Assembly: GCF_027943725.1 (NCBI RefSeq)
Contig: NZ_AP025696.1
Coordinates: forward strand, 1,589,501 to 1,653,500
Direction: 5' to 3'
Length of the DNA: 64,000 bases
Source: Nitrosophilus kaiyonis
GTDB lineage: Bacteria > Campylobacterota > Campylobacteria > Campylobacterales > Nitratiruptoraceae
The position numbers and the translations under genes were made by a program. The notes under the pieces were generated by a model. The model worked only from the letters and a program-made list of their open reading frames with translations, was not told the DNA's origin and made no database searches. Of the stretch, positions 54,616 to 62,768 are shown one piece after another. How positions within the stretch are numbered: the stretch's first letter is position 1; every line of letters starts with the position of its first letter.

Positions 54616-55122
54616 TTATTTAATGTTGTGAATTTGTTTAAATTGAGATAATCTTTTTTGCAATATATCAATATTATGTTGTAATTTTTTTAAAAATCTT
54701 TCATGTTTTTGCATCCAATTTGTTTTTTCATCTTCTAGTTTTGCTTCCTCTTCTAAAAGTTTATCTTCCTCAAAAGTCAACTCTCTATGTCTGTTTTTAA
54801 GTTCACTATCTTTTTCATTTAACTCTCCAAGTTCTTCTAACAACTTTCTTCTTTGGGCTAATAGATTCTCTCTTTCTCTTGGACTATCTTCTTTAGCTAA
54901 TAATTTTTTAATTTTTCTTAACTTATCAAGAACTTCATTGATCTTATGTTCATTTTCTCTTATTTGTGATGAGACTTCTAATATCTCTTCCTCTTTTTTT
55001 AAGAGTTTTTCCTTAACGCTATTTAGTTTTAAATCAATCTCTTTTAACTCTTCTTCACTTTCTTTTACAAGTTCTTCAAAATGTTTAACATTTTCCTCAA
55101 CTTTTTCTAAAACCCTTTCCAT
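54616..55122 (-). CDS. Coiled-coil protein of unknown function
   Basis: A 168-aa, almost wholly charged alpha-helical protein with heptad pattern from about residue 5 to 160 (VEENVKHFEELVKESEEELKE at the start, KFLKKLQHNIDILQKRL near the end). There is no signal, membrane segment or cysteine. The ATG at 55122 follows a full AGGAGGT site; an upstream in-frame start at 55155 would precede that site and is rejected. It lies 10 bp upstream of acnB on the same strand, so the two are likely cotranscribed. I do not recognise a family. Confidence 0.72.
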   Translation of the reverse strand: MERVLEKVEENVKHFEELVKESEEELKEIDLKLNSVKEKLLKKEEEILEVSSQIRENEHKINEVLDKLRKIKKLLAKEDSPRERENLLAQRRKLLEELGELNEKDSELKNRHRELTFEEDKLLEEEAKLEDEKTNWMQKHERFLKKLQHNIDILQKRLSQFKQIHNIK

Positions 55123-55222
55123 ATTACCTCCTTTTGATGTATTCAATTTTATCAAATAAAATTATAACTTTTATAACATTGTTTCAACATGTAACACATA
55201 AAAAAATCTATGTGTAATATTG

Positions 55223-56485
55223 TTACAGCATATTATGTAATTTTAACATTATATATCCTAATAGTGGAACTGTGGTTATTATGAAAAATATAAAGATATA
55301 GATTCCTATTCTTTTACCACCTAAATAAAAAACTATTAACATTTTTGCAAAAGAGTTTGAAATTGATGCAAAAATAATTGATAAAACCGCACTGTTTAAT
55401 GCAATTTTACCTTCTCTACTCATATTCGCAAGAGAAAGAGTTATTGCATCTACATCTGTAAGTCCAGAAATTATAGATAATAAATATACTCCTATATCTC
55501 CAAAGTTTCTCTCTATTAATGAAACTGCACCAAAAATTATTCCAAACATAATACCTATTTTTAAAGCTTCTTTTAATTCTAATGGGTTTTTAAATTCTAT
55601 TGTAGAGTGTGAAATTTTGATTTTTGCTTTTTTGTAAATAATATATAGATAGAAATAGCCTAAAATGGTAGATAAGATAAAAGGATAAAAAATATATTCT
55701 AATAATCTCTTATCAATTAAAGCCACCTCAATAATAACTCTAAAAAACATTGTACTTGAGGCAATACCAATAGTAACAGCCAAATATGGGATAAGCTCTT
55801 TATTAAATACAGATTTTTTAGCAAAAGTTATTGCAACAGCAGTTGAAGAGACCAATCCACCAAAAAAACCAGAAAGAATTAGGCCCTGTTTTGCTCCTAT
55901 ACTTTTAACAGCAACATAACCAAAAAAAGAGAGACCTGCAATCAAAACAACCATCAACCATATTTGATATGGGTTAAAAATCCCAAAAGGATCAATACTT
56001 TTATTTGGCAAGATCGGTAATATAACAAAAGTCATTAATGCAAAAAGAATAGCTGAAGTAACATCTTTTCTAGTTATTTTTCCCTCAACCTCTTTTATTT
56101 TACTTTTCAATTCTAAAAGAAAAAGAATGATTATTGCACTAAATACACCACTTTGCTTATCAAGAAAAAAAACAATAGAGCCTGTTAAAAAAGTTGCAAT
56201 TGCAGCAAATTCCGTTGTAGTCCCAATATCTTTTGTAATTTTTAATGTTTTTATATGAATATATGTTAAAAAAAATATCAATCCTAATAAAATGGCAGGG
56301 AAAATTAAATTATTATAATCTGTTAATTTTGCAGCTATAAATCCTATAATTGATATTATTGCAAAAGTTCTTGCACCCCCAAATTCTTGAGATTTTTCAT
56401 AATAGGTTTGCAATTCCCTTTGTAAACCTATCATAAAACCTAAAACTGCAGAAAGAATAAATGAGGTTGCAAAATCTATATCCAT
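55223..56485 (-). CDS. MgtC/SapB and DUF4010 domain membrane protein
   Basis: A 420-aa integral membrane protein with about 11-12 segments. The N-terminal third is MgtC-like (AVLGFMIGLQRELQ near residue 13, GGARTFAIISIIGFIAA near 36, GTTTEFAAIATFLTG near 88) and the rest is the DUF4010 domain (LSGFFGGLVSSTAVAITFAKKS near 205, SGLTDVDAITLSLANMS near 342). Transport substrate unknown; magnesium-related functions are reported for some MgtC relatives only. Confidence 0.85.
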   Translation of the reverse strand: MDIDFATSFILSAVLGFMIGLQRELQTYYEKSQEFGGARTFAIISIIGFIAAKLTDYNNLIFPAILLGLIFFLTYIHIKTLKITKDIGTTTEFAAIATFLTGSIVFFLDKQSGVFSAIIILFLLELKSKIKEVEGKITRKDVTSAILFALMTFVILPILPNKSIDPFGIFNPYQIWLMVVLIAGLSFFGYVAVKSIGAKQGLILSGFFGGLVSSTAVAITFAKKSVFNKELIPYLAVTIGIASSTMFFRVIIEVALIDKRLLEYIFYPFILSTILGYFYLYIIYKKAKIKISHSTIEFKNPLELKEALKIGIMFGIIFGAVSLIERNFGDIGVYLLSIISGLTDVDAITLSLANMSREGKIALNSAVLSIIFASISNSFAKMLIVFYLGGKRIGIYIFIFFIITTVPLLGYIMLKLHNML

Positions 56486-56504
56486 TTTAAACTCTTTTTT
56501 GCCC

Positions 56505-58634
56505 TCATACTAAAATCTCTCTATTTCCTTTACTATTTGGAGATGAAAGAATTCCTGTATTTTCCAATTGTTCAACAATTCTTGCTGCCCTATTGTATCC
56601 TATTTGCAATCTTCTTTGAAGATAACTAATCGAAGTTTTTCTCTCTTTTAAAACAATCTCTTTTGCATCTTCATAGAGTTCATCAAGTTCTTCATCTATA
56701 TTTTCATTTGTATTGTTTGAACTAATTTCTTCTTTTAAAAATTTTTCATCATATTCTGGAGTTCTTTGCTCTTTCAAAAATTCTACAATTTTTTCAATCT
56801 CTGTTTCACTAACCCAAGGAGCATGAAGTCTTATAAGACCTGTAACTCCTGGAGGAGTAAAAAGCATATCTCCACGTCCAAGAAGGCTTTCAGCTCCAAA
56901 TGTATCTAAAATAACTTTAGAATCAATTTTTTGCCCTACTTTAAAACTTATTCTACTTGGCAAATTTGCTTTAATTAGACCAGTAACAACATCTACACTT
57001 GGTCTTTGTGTTGCAACAATTAAATGTATTCCACTTGCTCTAGCCATTTGAGCAAGTCTTGCGATTGAATATTCAACTTCTTTGCCACTTGTCATCATTA
57101 AATCTGCTAATTCATCTATTGTGACAACAATATAAGGCATAGGTTCAAAACCCTCTTTTTTTGCCTTTTTATTATAACCTTCTATATTTTTTGTTTTTGT
57201 CTGACTCATCAATTGATATCGTCTTTCCATTTCTGCAACCATATTATTAAGAGCGATCACGGCCTGTTTAGATTTAGTAATAACTGGTGTTAAAAGATGA
57301 GGAATATCATTATAAATAGAAAATTCAAGCATTTTTGGATCGATTAACATCAATTTTAAATTATCCGGAGAATTTCTATATAAAAGACTAATAATTATAG
57401 AGTTAATTCCAACACTTTTTCCGCTACCAGTTGTTCCAGCTATTAAAAGATGTGGGAGCTTTTTAAGATCCGTTACAAAAGGTTTACCAACAATATCTTT
57501 TCCAAGAGCAATTGTTAAAGGAGATGCGGCATTTTTAAAAATATCACTCTCAAGTATCTCTCTTAAATATATTGTCTCAATCTCTTTATTTGGAATCTCT
57601 ATACCAACAACATCTTTCCCAGGAACTGGTGCTTGTATTCTTATAGTTTTTGCTTTCAGGGCCATTGCCAAATCATCTTGAAGATTTAAAATTTTAGAAA
57701 CCTTAATATGAGGTGCAGGTTTAAATTCAAATGTTGTAACAACTGGCCCAGTATATGTTCTTACAACATCTCCTTCTATTTTAAATTTGGCAAGTTTTTC
57801 TATAAGCTCTTTTATTTTTTTATCAATTTCAGCCTCATTCACACTACTCTTTTTCTTAGAGGGCTTTTGTAAAAAATTTAAAGGAGGAAGTTTAAAGTTT
57901 TTTGGTTTTTCCAATTTCCCTTTTTCAACACTTTCTAAAAGCTTTTTATTCTCTTCCAACTCATCAACAATTTCTGTTATCAAAGAGGAGTTTTGCTCAA
58001 TCTTTTCATTACTCGTTTTTGGGCTTTCATCAACAATTTCTATTTGTTCAATTTCATTTTCTTTTAATTCTTCAACTTTTTCTTTATAATCTATAAAATC
58101 TTGCTGCTCATTTGGTTTTGCTAAATTATCTGTATAAATTGATTCTTTTGGCTTTTTTATATTAACTGTTTTTTCATTTTTCTGTTTTGATACAGTTTTT
58201 TCAAGTATCAACTCTTCAAGATTTTTGTCAAATATTAGTATTAAAGATATTGCAAATATGATAAACCAAAAAAACCATGCACCAGCAAGACCAATATATG
58301 GTTTGATAAATTCAATAATATAATTGCCAAATTTTCCACTTAATGTGCCATTAGTAACTAAAGATTGAAAAATTAAAAAAGAAAAAAGCATAAGCAATGA
58401 TGCAACAAAAATTTCTGCACTTCTTTTATTAAATTTTGGATTTTTATATATCTTAAATAAAGGATAAAGAAGAATAAAAAGATACAAAAAAGAGATATAG
58501 CCAAAATACTCTTTATTAAAATTAGCAAATCTATATCCAAATTTTCCCACATATGCAGGGTCTGCAATAATTGTAGAAAGTCCTAAATATAAAAAAATGA
58601 CTCCAATTACAATAAATAATATATCTTTTAAAAT
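56505..58634 (-). CDS. ftsK: DNA translocase FtsK (probable AUU start)
   Basis: Divisome-anchored translocase that clears chromosome ends through the septum. Four N-terminal membrane segments, a Glu-rich linker, then the motor with Walker A IAGTTGSGKSVG and IDPKMLEF, and the gamma winged helix SISYLQRRLQIGYNRAARIVEQLE at the C-terminus. Starting at the first ATG/GTG/TTG-type codon (GTG, 58550) removes the first membrane segment. The frame continues upstream for 28 codons, through ILFIVIGVIFLYLGLSTII, to an ATT codon at 58632-58634 set 5 nt after AAAGGAG. That gives 709 aa and a complete membrane domain. Confidence 0.88.
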   Translation of the reverse strand: MLKDILFIVIGVIFLYLGLSTIIADPAYVGKFGYRFANFNKEYFGYISFLYLFILLYPLFKIYKNPKFNKRSAEIFVASLLMLFSFLIFQSLVTNGTLSGKFGNYIIEFIKPYIGLAGAWFFWFIIFAISLILIFDKNLEELILEKTVSKQKNEKTVNIKKPKESIYTDNLAKPNEQQDFIDYKEKVEELKENEIEQIEIVDESPKTSNEKIEQNSSLITEIVDELEENKKLLESVEKGKLEKPKNFKLPPLNFLQKPSKKKSSVNEAEIDKKIKELIEKLAKFKIEGDVVRTYTGPVVTTFEFKPAPHIKVSKILNLQDDLAMALKAKTIRIQAPVPGKDVVGIEIPNKEIETIYLREILESDIFKNAASPLTIALGKDIVGKPFVTDLKKLPHLLIAGTTGSGKSVGINSIIISLLYRNSPDNLKLMLIDPKMLEFSIYNDIPHLLTPVITKSKQAVIALNNMVAEMERRYQLMSQTKTKNIEGYNKKAKKEGFEPMPYIVVTIDELADLMMTSGKEVEYSIARLAQMARASGIHLIVATQRPSVDVVTGLIKANLPSRISFKVGQKIDSKVILDTFGAESLLGRGDMLFTPPGVTGLIRLHAPWVSETEIEKIVEFLKEQRTPEYDEKFLKEEISSNNTNENIDEELDELYEDAKEIVLKERKTSISYLQRRLQIGYNRAARIVEQLENTGILSSPNSKGNREILV

Positions 58635-58682
58635 GGAAACTCCTTTTGTTTATAATATTTAGAAATTAAAATTATACAAAAT

Positions 58683-60224
58683 TCATATAAATATTAATCT
58701 TATAATACCAAACACTAAAAATATTATGGAGATATACTCTTTATAAGAAAAGTCGCTATATAAAAAATAAAAAGATAAGATAATAAAAACTGCTCCTTGT
58801 AAAATAGGTTTTAAAATAACTTTTATTTTTTCTATAAAAAGTTCAATTGAGTCTTGACTTAAATGAATAACAAAAGCGCTTTCACTCATATCTGTAATAA
58901 TTTTTTTTATTCTTCTATGGGTCAAAGGAAAACTTGTAATATCATTTTTTATTAATTCAAAAAATCTCTCTTTTGCTCCTAATGCATCAGGAATATGTTT
59001 TTGTAAAACTGGCAAAATATCTTTTATACCATTAAAATTTTCAATATATGTTGTTCCAAGACCTTCAATTATTGCACTTGCCCTTAGGATAAATATAGCT
59101 TCTTGGGGAAGTTTAAATGGAAGTTCTTTTGTTGTAGATAAAAGATCAAAAGCTAATTTTTGCATTGATGAACTTGATAGATTTTCATCACTAAAGATAT
59201 CAAACATTTTTTGAGCAAACTCTTCTAAGAGATTTTGTGGAGCATTATAAGCTATGATACCGAGTCTTTTACATGCTGCGATATATAACTCAAAATCTCT
59301 TTCATTCGCCGATTTTATTAGTTCAATGATTGCAATTCTTGTTTGATTTGAAATCTTTTTTACCATGCCAAAATCTAATAAAATAAGTTGTCCATCTTCA
59401 TTTACCAAAAGGTTCCCAGGATGTGGGTCAGCATGAAAATATCCTCTAATAAGCATTTGATCTGTGTAAAAAAGAATTAATTTATTCATTATTTCATAAA
59501 AATCGATATTTAATCTTTTTAAATTCTCTCTATCATCAAATCTATAGCCTCTTTCAAAACTCATCACTATTGCATTCTCACTACAATATTTCAAATAAGC
59601 TTTTGGAAATTTAACCCCACTTTTTTTATAAGTTTTAGAAAAATCTTGAAGATTTTTTACCTCATGTAAAAAATCAATCTCTTCAAGTATCATTTTGGAA
59701 AATTCAGATATAACAGCATCAATTGAGTTTTTTGTATATAAAGAGAAAAATGGTCTAAATAAATTATTGAAAAAATTTAAAATTTTTATATCTGCTTTTA
59801 CCTGCTTTTCAATGTTATATCTTCTTAATTTTACAGCAACTAATTCACCAGATTTTAGTCTCGCTTTATGAACTTCTCCTATTGAAGCACTTGCAATTGG
59901 TTTATTTTCAAAATATGAAAAAATATCATCCTTAAATGCTCTATTATAAACTTTTAAAAAATCTTCTTTATTCATAGGAGGTAATTCATCATGAAGCTCT
60001 TTTAATTCATTTATATAATCCAAAGAAAAAAAATCAGCCCTCGTGGCAAGTACTTGCGAAAGTTTTATAAAAGATGCTCCAAGACCAATTATAGTATTTT
60101 TTAATTCTTTTGGTTTAAGAGGTTTAAATAATAGAAATCTTTTCTTTTTTTTAATTAATAAAAAAATAGTTACTAAGAAGATAAATATTTTATAAATTCT
60201 TAATGGATGATAATATTTTTTCAT
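58683..60224 (-). CDS. UbiB/AarF-family atypical kinase
   Basis: A 513-aa ADCK/UbiB protein. The family KxGQ motif appears as KLSQ in GASFIKLSQVLATRADFF (about 50-67), the A-rich loop is PIASASIGEVHKA (about 108-120), and the catalytic ADPHPGN (about 258) and LLDFGMV (about 273) are intact. Two membrane segments lie at the very C-terminus. In other bacteria UbiB supports quinone synthesis; this phylum uses menaquinone, so the role may be quinone or lipid handling. Confidence 0.85.
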   Translation of the reverse strand: MKKYYHPLRIYKIFIFLVTIFLLIKKKKRFLLFKPLKPKELKNTIIGLGASFIKLSQVLATRADFFSLDYINELKELHDELPPMNKEDFLKVYNRAFKDDIFSYFENKPIASASIGEVHKARLKSGELVAVKLRRYNIEKQVKADIKILNFFNNLFRPFFSLYTKNSIDAVISEFSKMILEEIDFLHEVKNLQDFSKTYKKSGVKFPKAYLKYCSENAIVMSFERGYRFDDRENLKRLNIDFYEIMNKLILFYTDQMLIRGYFHADPHPGNLLVNEDGQLILLDFGMVKKISNQTRIAIIELIKSANERDFELYIAACKRLGIIAYNAPQNLLEEFAQKMFDIFSDENLSSSSMQKLAFDLLSTTKELPFKLPQEAIFILRASAIIEGLGTTYIENFNGIKDILPVLQKHIPDALGAKERFFELIKNDITSFPLTHRRIKKIITDMSESAFVIHLSQDSIELFIEKIKVILKPILQGAVFIILSFYFLYSDFSYKEYISIIFLVFGIIRLIFI

Positions 60225-60439
60225 AATTTTAAACTTTTTAATTTTTTAAATTTTACAATATTAAATATTATTTTTAACAAAAAATTGAATCTCATTTTAT
60301 TAACTTCTATAATACAATTTTTAATAATCCCATTTTTTAGGAACTATAATTTTAACTGATTTTTTATAACTTTAAATATAAATATTAGTTAATTTTACCT
60401 ATTTATCACACTTTTTAGATAAAAAAAATGCAAATTTCC

Positions 60440-60468
60440 TTGAATTTTTTAAAAAAAATCTGTACAAT
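60440..60468 (+). promoter_or_regulatory. Predicted sigma-70 promoter of hup
   Basis: TTGAAT at 60440-60445 and TACAAT at 60463-60468 are spaced by exactly 17 bp, 34 bp before the HU start codon. This is one of the few promoters in the window with a recognisable -35 box. The 60225-60439 stretch upstream is very AT-rich and shows nothing else. Confidence 0.6.
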
Positions 60469-60502
60469 AGAAATGTAATAAATTTTCTTAAAAGGATGTG
60501 CA

Positions 60503-60778
60503 ATGAAAAAAGCTGATTTTATCAATGCTGTTGCAGAAAAAGCTGGATTGTCTAAAAAAGACACTCAAAAAGTTATAGACGCAGCACTTGAGACTATTAC
60601 TGAGGCTTTGGCAAAAGGTGAAGATGTAGCATTTATTGGATTTGGTACATTTACTACAGCACAAAGAGCTGAAAGAGAAGCAAAAGTTCCTGGTACAAAT
60701 AGAGTAGTTAAAGTTCCTGCTACAAGAGTTGTAAAATTTAGAGTTGGTAAAAAATTAAAAGAAGCAGTAGCTAAGTAA
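60503..60778 (+). CDS. hup: HU-type DNA-binding protein
   Basis: Small nucleoid protein, 91 aa. MKKADFINAVAEKAGLSKKDTQKVIDAALETI, the central FIGFGTFTTAQRAEREAKVPGTN (DNA-binding arm start) and the closing VPATRVVKFRVGKKLKEAV are all canonical. It bends DNA and compacts the chromosome. Strong promoter upstream and a GC-rich TTCG terminator directly downstream indicate a single-gene transcript. Confidence 0.97.
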   Translation: MKKADFINAVAEKAGLSKKDTQKVIDAALETITEALAKGEDVAFIGFGTFTTAQRAEREAKVPGTNRVVKVPATRVVKFRVGKKLKEAVAK

Positions 60779-60793
60779 TAATTCTTCATATTT

Positions 60794-60809
60794 ACGGCCT
60801 TCGGGCCGT
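60794..60809 (+). terminator. Intrinsic terminator of hup
   Basis: ACGGCC and GGCCGT flank a TTCG tetraloop, followed by TTTCT; it begins 15 bp after the hup stop codon. The stable UUCG loop and short U-run fit a Rho-independent terminator. Confidence 0.8.
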
Positions 60810-60870
60810 TTCTAACAAGATAAATTAAATCTTTTTTAAGTACTATCATTGTAAAATTCCAAAACATTTT

Positions 60871-60956
60871 GCCGAGGTGGTGAAACTGGTAGACACGCGA
60901 GACTCAAAATCTCGTGGGCTTTGCCCGTGAGGGTTCGAGTCCCTCCCTCGGTACCA
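60871..60956 (+). tRNA. tRNA-Leu (anticodon CAA)
   Basis: Class II tRNA of 86 nt including encoded CCA. Acceptor arm GCCGAGG pairs with CCTCGGT; anticodon stem CGAGA/TCTCG surrounds the loop CTCAAAA with anticodon CAA (reads UUG); a long variable arm TGGGCTTTGCCCGTGA and the T arm GGGTTCGAGTCCC are present. Confidence 0.96.
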
Positions 60957-60962
60957 TACAGT

Positions 60963-61037
60963 GCGGGAGTAGCTCAGGGGTAGAGCACAACCTTGCCAAG
61001 GTTGGGGTCGCGGGTTCGAATCCCGTCTCCCGCTCCA
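60963..61037 (+). tRNA. tRNA-Gly (anticodon GCC)
   Basis: 75-nt tRNA with encoded CCA. Acceptor GCGGGAG pairs with CTCCCGC; anticodon stem AACC/GGTT region surrounds TTGCCAA with anticodon GCC (reads GGC/GGU); T arm CGGGTTCGAATCCCG. It lies 6 bp after tRNA-Leu, so the pair is probably one transcript. Confidence 0.97.
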
Positions 61038-61127
61038 TATTTCCCCCTTTTATATTCTTCTTATTTTAATTATTATAAAATCTTATGGGTACCTCTATAA
61101 TTCTACAAAATTATTTAAAGGATTGTT

Positions 61128-61655
61128 TTGAAAATTTTGATTGCGATTTCTGGTGCAAGTGGAGTAAATCTTGGATTAAAAGCATATTCTCTTATCCCTA
61201 AAAATCATCAAAAATACTTAATTGTAAGTGAAAATTCAAAGTTAGTCTCATTAAAAGAGCAAGGCTATAATATATTTAATAATAATGAAATCTGGGAAGG
61301 TCCAGCGAGTGGAAGTTTTGGTATCGATGCTATGATGATTATTCCTTGTTCAATGAATACTTTAGCAAAAATAGCTGTAGGTATTAGTGATAATCTTATA
61401 ACAAGAGCTGCGAGTGTAGTAATAAAAGAGAAAAAAAAGTTACTTATTGCTCCAAGAGAGATTCCATTTAGTTCAATTGCTTTAGAAAATATGTATAAAC
61501 TATCTTTATTAAATGTTATAATTGCACCTCCTATTTTGGGATATTATAGTGAACAAAAAAATCTTGATGATATGGAAAATTTTATAATTGGCAAATGGTT
61601 CGATTTAATTGGAATAGAACATTCATTATATAAAAGATGGGGTAAAAATGAATAA
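61128..61655 (+). CDS. ubiX: UbiX flavin prenyltransferase
   Basis: A 175-aa flavoprotein that makes prenylated FMN, the cofactor of UbiD decarboxylases. Rossmann-like start MKILIAISGASGVNLGLKAY (SGASG flavin loop), IPCSMNTLAKIAVGISDNLITRAASVVIKE (about 76-105) and LIAPREIPFSSIALENM (about 110-126) match the family. The start codon is TTG after AAAGGATTGTT. In this phylum UbiX/UbiD serve menaquinone (futalosine) synthesis. It overlaps coaD by 8 bp. Confidence 0.93.
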   Translation: MKILIAISGASGVNLGLKAYSLIPKNHQKYLIVSENSKLVSLKEQGYNIFNNNEIWEGPASGSFGIDAMMIIPCSMNTLAKIAVGISDNLITRAASVVIKEKKKLLIAPREIPFSSIALENMYKLSLLNVIIAPPILGYYSEQKNLDDMENFIIGKWFDLIGIEHSLYKRWGKNE

Positions 61656-62121
61656 AGTTATCTATCCTGGAACTTTTGATCCTATAACTAATGGGCACGT
61701 TGATATAATAAAAAGAGCATCAAAACTTTTTGATGAAGTTATTGTAGCTATTGCTTTATCCAAAGAGAAAAAGCCGATGTTTGATATTGAAAAAAGAGTT
61801 TATATGGCAAAAAAAGCTACAAAAAAATATGAAAATGTAAAAGTTTTAACTTTTGATTCATTATTAGTTGATTTTTGTAATGAACAAAATGCAAATGTAG
61901 TTATAAGAGGATTAAGGGCAGTTAGCGATTTTGAATATGAACTTCAAATGGGATATGCTAATCAGTCATTAAAAACTGATTTGGAAACAATATATCTTAT
62001 GCCAAATTTAAAAAATGCCTTTATTAGTTCATCTGTAGTTAGAACTATACTTAAATTTAATGGTGATGTTAGTCATTTGGTACCTGAAGAGATTGTTGAG
62101 GATTTAAAAATTAGTAAATAG
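61648..62121 (+). CDS. coaD: Phosphopantetheine adenylyltransferase
   Basis: Penultimate step of coenzyme A synthesis, 157 aa. The nucleotidyltransferase TxxH-type motif sits in YPGTFDPITNGHVDIIKRA (residues 6-24), and VIRGLRAVSDFEYELQM (about 88-104) and the C-terminal ISSSVVRTI are conserved. Start codon overlaps ubiX; the 69-bp gap to tmk contains repeat locus J. Confidence 0.96.
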   Translation: MNKVIYPGTFDPITNGHVDIIKRASKLFDEVIVAIALSKEKKPMFDIEKRVYMAKKATKKYENVKVLTFDSLLVDFCNEQNANVVIRGLRAVSDFEYELQMGYANQSLKTDLETIYLMPNLKNAFISSSVVRTILKFNGDVSHLVPEEIVEDLKISK

Positions 62122-62126
62122 TAAGA

Positions 62127-62178
62127 AGTGATCAGTAATCAGATAAAATTAATTACATACTGATCACTCATTACTAAT
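62127..62178. repeat. Short inverted repeat element (locus J)
   Basis: GTGATCAGTA at 62128-62137 and its exact complement at 62158-62167 flank 20 nt; the left side steps as AGTGATC, AGTAATC heptads and the right side as CTGATCA, CTCATTA units. It belongs to the same heptad-hairpin family and lies in the coaD-tmk gap. Confidence 0.7.
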
Positions 62179-62190
62179 ATCGGAGCAAAT

Positions 62191-62766
62191 ATGTATGTTG
62201 TTTTAGAAGGAATAGATCGAGTAGGAAAAAGTACTCAAATTGAACTATTAAAAAAAGAGTTTAAAGATGCAATTTTTACAAAGGAACCTGGTGGAACCGA
62301 ATTTGGAAAAAAAATAAGAGAAATTGTATTAAATGATTCAATTTCACCAATTGCAGAGGTTTTTCTTTTTTTAGCTGATAGAAATGAACATTTAGAAAAA
62401 GTAATAAAACCTAATATTAAAAGATTAATAATAAGCGATAGAGGATTTATTTCTGGTATAGCTTATGCCCATATTAAATCAAATCTATCTTATGAAAAAC
62501 TTTTTGAACTAAATGAATTGGCTCTTGAGGAGATTTTTCCAGATAAAATAATTTTTATTGAAATTGACAAAAATGAACTTGAAAAAAGAATGCATATAGA
62601 AAAACTTGATTCAATAGAAAAAAGAGGAGTTGATTATCTTTTAAAAGTTCAAAATTTTATGAAAGAGGCATTAAATAGATCAAATATTAAGCATTTAATT
62701 TTAGATGCAAATGATGATGTTTTAAAAATAAATAAAAAAATAGTAGATTTTATAAAAAAGGGTTGA
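62191..62766 (+). CDS. tmk: Thymidylate kinase
   Basis: Phosphorylates dTMP to dTDP, 191 aa. The P-loop LEGIDRVGKSTQIELL is at residues 5-20, TKEPGGTEFGKKIRE near 32-46 with the substrate-binding arginine, and the DRG block ISDRGFISGIAYAH near 82-95. The usual LID arginine-rich region is short, as in other bacteria of this group. GGAG lies before the ATG. hisS begins 2 bp downstream. Confidence 0.95.
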   Translation: MYVVLEGIDRVGKSTQIELLKKEFKDAIFTKEPGGTEFGKKIREIVLNDSISPIAEVFLFLADRNEHLEKVIKPNIKRLIISDRGFISGIAYAHIKSNLSYEKLFELNELALEEIFPDKIIFIEIDKNELEKRMHIEKLDSIEKRGVDYLLKVQNFMKEALNRSNIKHLILDANDDVLKINKKIVDFIKKG

Positions 62767-62768
62767 TT

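Noticed and set aside
58373-58567. Minus-strand frame of 64 codons starting MQTLHMWEN
   Set aside because: Out of frame with ftsK and covering its membrane segments; the ftsK frame itself explains this stretch.
60821-60857. Promoter for the tRNA pair (TAAAAT at 60852-60857)
   Set aside because: No convincing -35 box at 16-18 bp; the match is too weak in such AT-rich sequence to annotate.
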